NCBI GenBank assembly: GCA_016935935.1
Contig: JAFGPZ010000285.1
Coordinates: 1-12,463, forward strand
DNA: 12,463 nucleotides
Source of the DNA: Deltaproteobacteria bacterium
GTDB lineage: Bacteria > Desulfobacterota > Syntrophia > Syntrophales > UBA2210
Direction: 5' to 3'
How positions within the stretch are numbered: the first letter of the stretch is position 1; the number at the start of each line of letters is the position of its first letter. The notes under the pieces were generated by a model. The model was not told where the DNA came from. It saw only the letters and a list, made by a program, of their open reading frames with translations, and searched no databases. This document shows, in pieces, positions 6,897-12,463 of the stretch. Made by a program: the position numbers and the translations under genes.

Positions 6897-7421
6897 ATGC
6901 TGACCGAGTTATTCACTTCCAGAACACGGATCAATTTGTTTCTGAAACTTTTCCTGAATCCGGGCATTTCCTGTTACCTGCGCGAATTAGCAAGAGAATT
7001 TCATCTAAGTCCCAACGCCCTGAAAGAGGAACTGGACAATCTAAGTCAGTCTGGCTATTTAGATAAAGAGCAACGGGGACAATCAATATTCTACAAGGCC
7101 AATATTAACCATCCCTTTTTTCCGGAAATCAGTTCTATTGTAAAGAAGTATTATGGCATCGATAAAATTGTCGAGCAGATACTCAATGATCTTGGAAAGG
7201 TTGAAGCTATCTATGCCCTCGATGATTATGCCGAAGGGCGCGACAGCGGCTTGATTGATGTGCTAATTGTTGGTGATGTGGATATGGATAAAATTCAGGG
7301 ATTGAGACCAAACCTCGAAAAAGAGATAAAGCGAAAAATCCGGGTCATGGTGATGACCGCCCAGGAATTTACAGAAAGTCGCGACATGCTCCTGAAGCGG
7401 CCGAATTGGAGAATCCTGTAA
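6897..7421 (+). CDS. Winged-helix transcriptional regulator with degenerate nucleotidyltransferase-like domain
   Basis: A 174-residue protein. Residues about 5-68 form an ArsR/MarR-like winged helix: YLRELAREFHLSPNALKEELDNLSQSGYL (27-55) as helix-turn-helix, then a wing ending SIFYKAN. Residues about 95-165 resemble a minimal nucleotidyltransferase (MNT/KNTase) fold. The expected GSxARG...SDxD motif is eroded to LDDYAEGRDSGLIDVLIVGD (108-127), leaving a single Asp121, so catalysis is unlikely and a sensing role is plausible. As I recall, regulators of this architecture occur in exopolysaccharide loci of several phyla. It heads a compact operon and ends 3 bases before the ABC transporter gene, so it probably controls glycan synthesis and export, perhaps through the inverted repeat at 6492-6510. 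ATG 6897 has only a distant GAAGG (6877-6881), implying weak translation. Confidence 0.8.
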   Translation: MLTELFTSRTRINLFLKLFLNPGISCYLRELAREFHLSPNALKEELDNLSQSGYLDKEQRGQSIFYKANINHPFFPEISSIVKKYYGIDKIVEQILNDLGKVEAIYALDDYAEGRDSGLIDVLIVGDVDMDKIQGLRPNLEKEIKRKIRVMVMTAQEFTESRDMLLKRPNWRIL

Positions 7422-7424
7422 ACC

Positions 7425-11400
<3,976 letters not shown>

Positions 11401-11403
11401 TCG

Positions 11404-12297
11404 ATGAAAATTGGTTTAGGTACAGCCCAGTTCGGGCTTGATTACGGTATATCCAATCCGCTGGGTAAAACACCTTTCGCAGAAGTAAAAAGAATTTTGG
11501 ACATTGCGACGAAAAACGGTGTTCATATCATTGATACTGCGAGCATCTATGGAGATAGTGAGAGAGTTTTGGGTCAATGCCTGACTGAACATCACCCCTT
11601 TTATATTATTACCAAGACGCCCCAATATAATAAACCCCGGCTTAATGTAGAGGATGCGGAACAGTTAAAAGGGGTTTTCCATGAGTCCTTAGGCAGATTA
11701 AAGCAATCGTCCCTCTATGGACTTCTTATTCACAATGCAGACGATCTTCTGACACAAGGTGGGGGTCTTCTCTGGGAAGCCATGAAGTATCTGAAACAAG
11801 GGGGGCTGGTGAAAAAAATCGGAGCCTCTGTCTATTCTGCAAGGCAGATCGATGCGATCCTGGAACAGTTTCCCATCGATTTGATACAACTTCCCATAAA
11901 TATATTGGACCAGCGTCTGATCAGGAGCGGACATCTTAAACAATTGAAAAAGCGTGGCGTTGAAGTCTATGCCCGTTCAGTATTCCTGCAGGGACTTCTC
12001 CTCATGGATCCTTCAGATCTGCCTGATTACTTTTATTCTGTGCGGAAACACCTTCATCATTACCATGAGTCAATCAAAGAAAGAAACCTATCGCCGGTTA
12101 AATCGGCGTTAGATTTTGTTCTGAATCTTGAAGAGATAGAAGCAACTATAATCGGTGTTGCAGATTCAGGACAGTTTGAAGAGATAATGTGTGAATGCGT
12201 TAATGCTCCCGAGATGACCGCAGATGATTATAGAAATTTTTCCTGGAACGATGAGGAAATTCTCGATCCATCCCGATGGAAGGTGCCGGCCAGATGA
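11404..12297 (+). CDS. Aldo/keto reductase of the glycan operon
   Basis: A 297-residue (beta/alpha)8 NAD(P)H-dependent oxidoreductase. It starts KIGLGTAQFGLDYGISN, and the full catalytic tetrad is present: Asp44 and Tyr49 in IDTASIYGDSE, Lys71 in IITKTP, and His110 in LLIHNADD. The C-terminal region ATIIGVADSGQFEE fits cofactor binding. The gene starts 3 bases after pseC and overlaps the following acetyltransferase gene as ATGA, so it belongs to the operon. No aldo/keto reductase is needed in the classical six-step Pse pathway; I recall similar genes in other pseudaminic or legionaminic acid loci. It may modify a precursor or a variant nonulosonic acid. Its substrate is unknown. Confidence 0.88.
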   Translation: MKIGLGTAQFGLDYGISNPLGKTPFAEVKRILDIATKNGVHIIDTASIYGDSERVLGQCLTEHHPFYIITKTPQYNKPRLNVEDAEQLKGVFHESLGRLKQSSLYGLLIHNADDLLTQGGGLLWEAMKYLKQGGLVKKIGASVYSARQIDAILEQFPIDLIQLPINILDQRLIRSGHLKQLKKRGVEVYARSVFLQGLLLMDPSDLPDYFYSVRKHLHHYHESIKERNLSPVKSALDFVLNLEEIEATIIGVADSGQFEEIMCECVNAPEMTADDYRNFSWNDEEILDPSRWKVPAR

Positions 12298-12463
12298 ATT
12301 GTTTTGAGTCAGAACGATTGTTTCTAGAAGAGTTAGAGGAGCAACATATTGATGATCGGTACTTGTCCTGGTTTCAAGATGACAGAGTCACGGAATTTTT
12401 AGAGGCAAAGAATCTTACAAGACAGGCAGTTATCGATTATCTTCGCTATGGTAAAGAGACAAA
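12294..12463 (+). CDS. GNAT-family N-acetyltransferase, N-terminal part only (candidate PseH)
   Basis: The frame starts at ATG 12294 inside the stop of the aldo/keto reductase gene (ATGA) and stays open to the window end; 56 residues are visible. The start MNCFESERLFLEELEEQHIDD followed by YLSWFQDDRVTEFLEAK matches the N-terminus of RimJ/RimL-like GNAT (Acetyltransf_3) proteins found in glycan clusters. The acetyl-CoA binding motif would lie beyond the edge. From its position after pseB and pseC it could be the enzyme that acetylates the 4-amino group (PseH role), but the visible piece cannot separate PseH from another GNAT. Confidence 0.75.
   Translation, partial: MNCFESERLFLEELEEQHIDDRYLSWFQDDRVTEFLEAKNLTRQAVIDYLRYGKET

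Overview
The window is a stretch of a surface-polysaccharide (exopolysaccharide, O-antigen or glycan) locus from a bacterium, probably Gram-negative. Every complete or partial gene I can support lies on the + strand. Gene content (fused CysN-CysC, Rmd-type reductase, MsbA/PglK-like ABC exporter, winged-helix regulator with a nucleotidyltransferase-like domain, pseudaminic acid genes) would suit a deltaproteobacterium/Desulfobacterota. That placement is a low-confidence inference from family distribution, not from a marker gene. No tRNA, rRNA, CRISPR array, transposase or phage gene was seen.

Left part (1-5188). A 5'-truncated bifunctional sulfate adenylyltransferase GTPase subunit/APS kinase (cysNC) makes APS and PAPS. 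A 337-base gene-free gap follows, then galE (UDP-glucose 4-epimerase), a family-2 glycosyltransferase and a GT4-type glycosyltransferase whose ATG overlaps the previous stop. These could supply UDP-galactose, assemble a glycan and perhaps provide PAPS for its sulfation.

Middle part (5189-6896). A gene-free gap carries the best sigma70-type promoter of the window (TTGACA, 17-base spacer, TATACA). It leads into an AT-rich gene for a GDP-4-keto-6-deoxymannose reductase-like SDR enzyme that has YxxxR instead of YxxxK. A 479-base gap follows. It starts with a promoter-like sequence containing a 7+5+7 inverted repeat and continues as a hairpin-rich stretch of about 270 bases directly before the next operon.

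Right part (6897-12463). This is a tightly packed operon: winged-helix regulator with a degenerate nucleotidyltransferase-like domain, ABC exporter, pseB, pseC, aldo/keto reductase, and the start of a GNAT acetyltransferase that runs off the window. Junctions are +3, -19, -4, +3 and -4 bases, so translation is probably coupled. pseB and pseC catalyse the first two steps of CMP-pseudaminic acid synthesis. The acetyltransferase is a candidate for step three, and pseG, pseI and pseF would be expected beyond the right edge. The regulator and the structured leader are the least explained parts. Together they look like a dedicated control unit for glycan synthesis and export.
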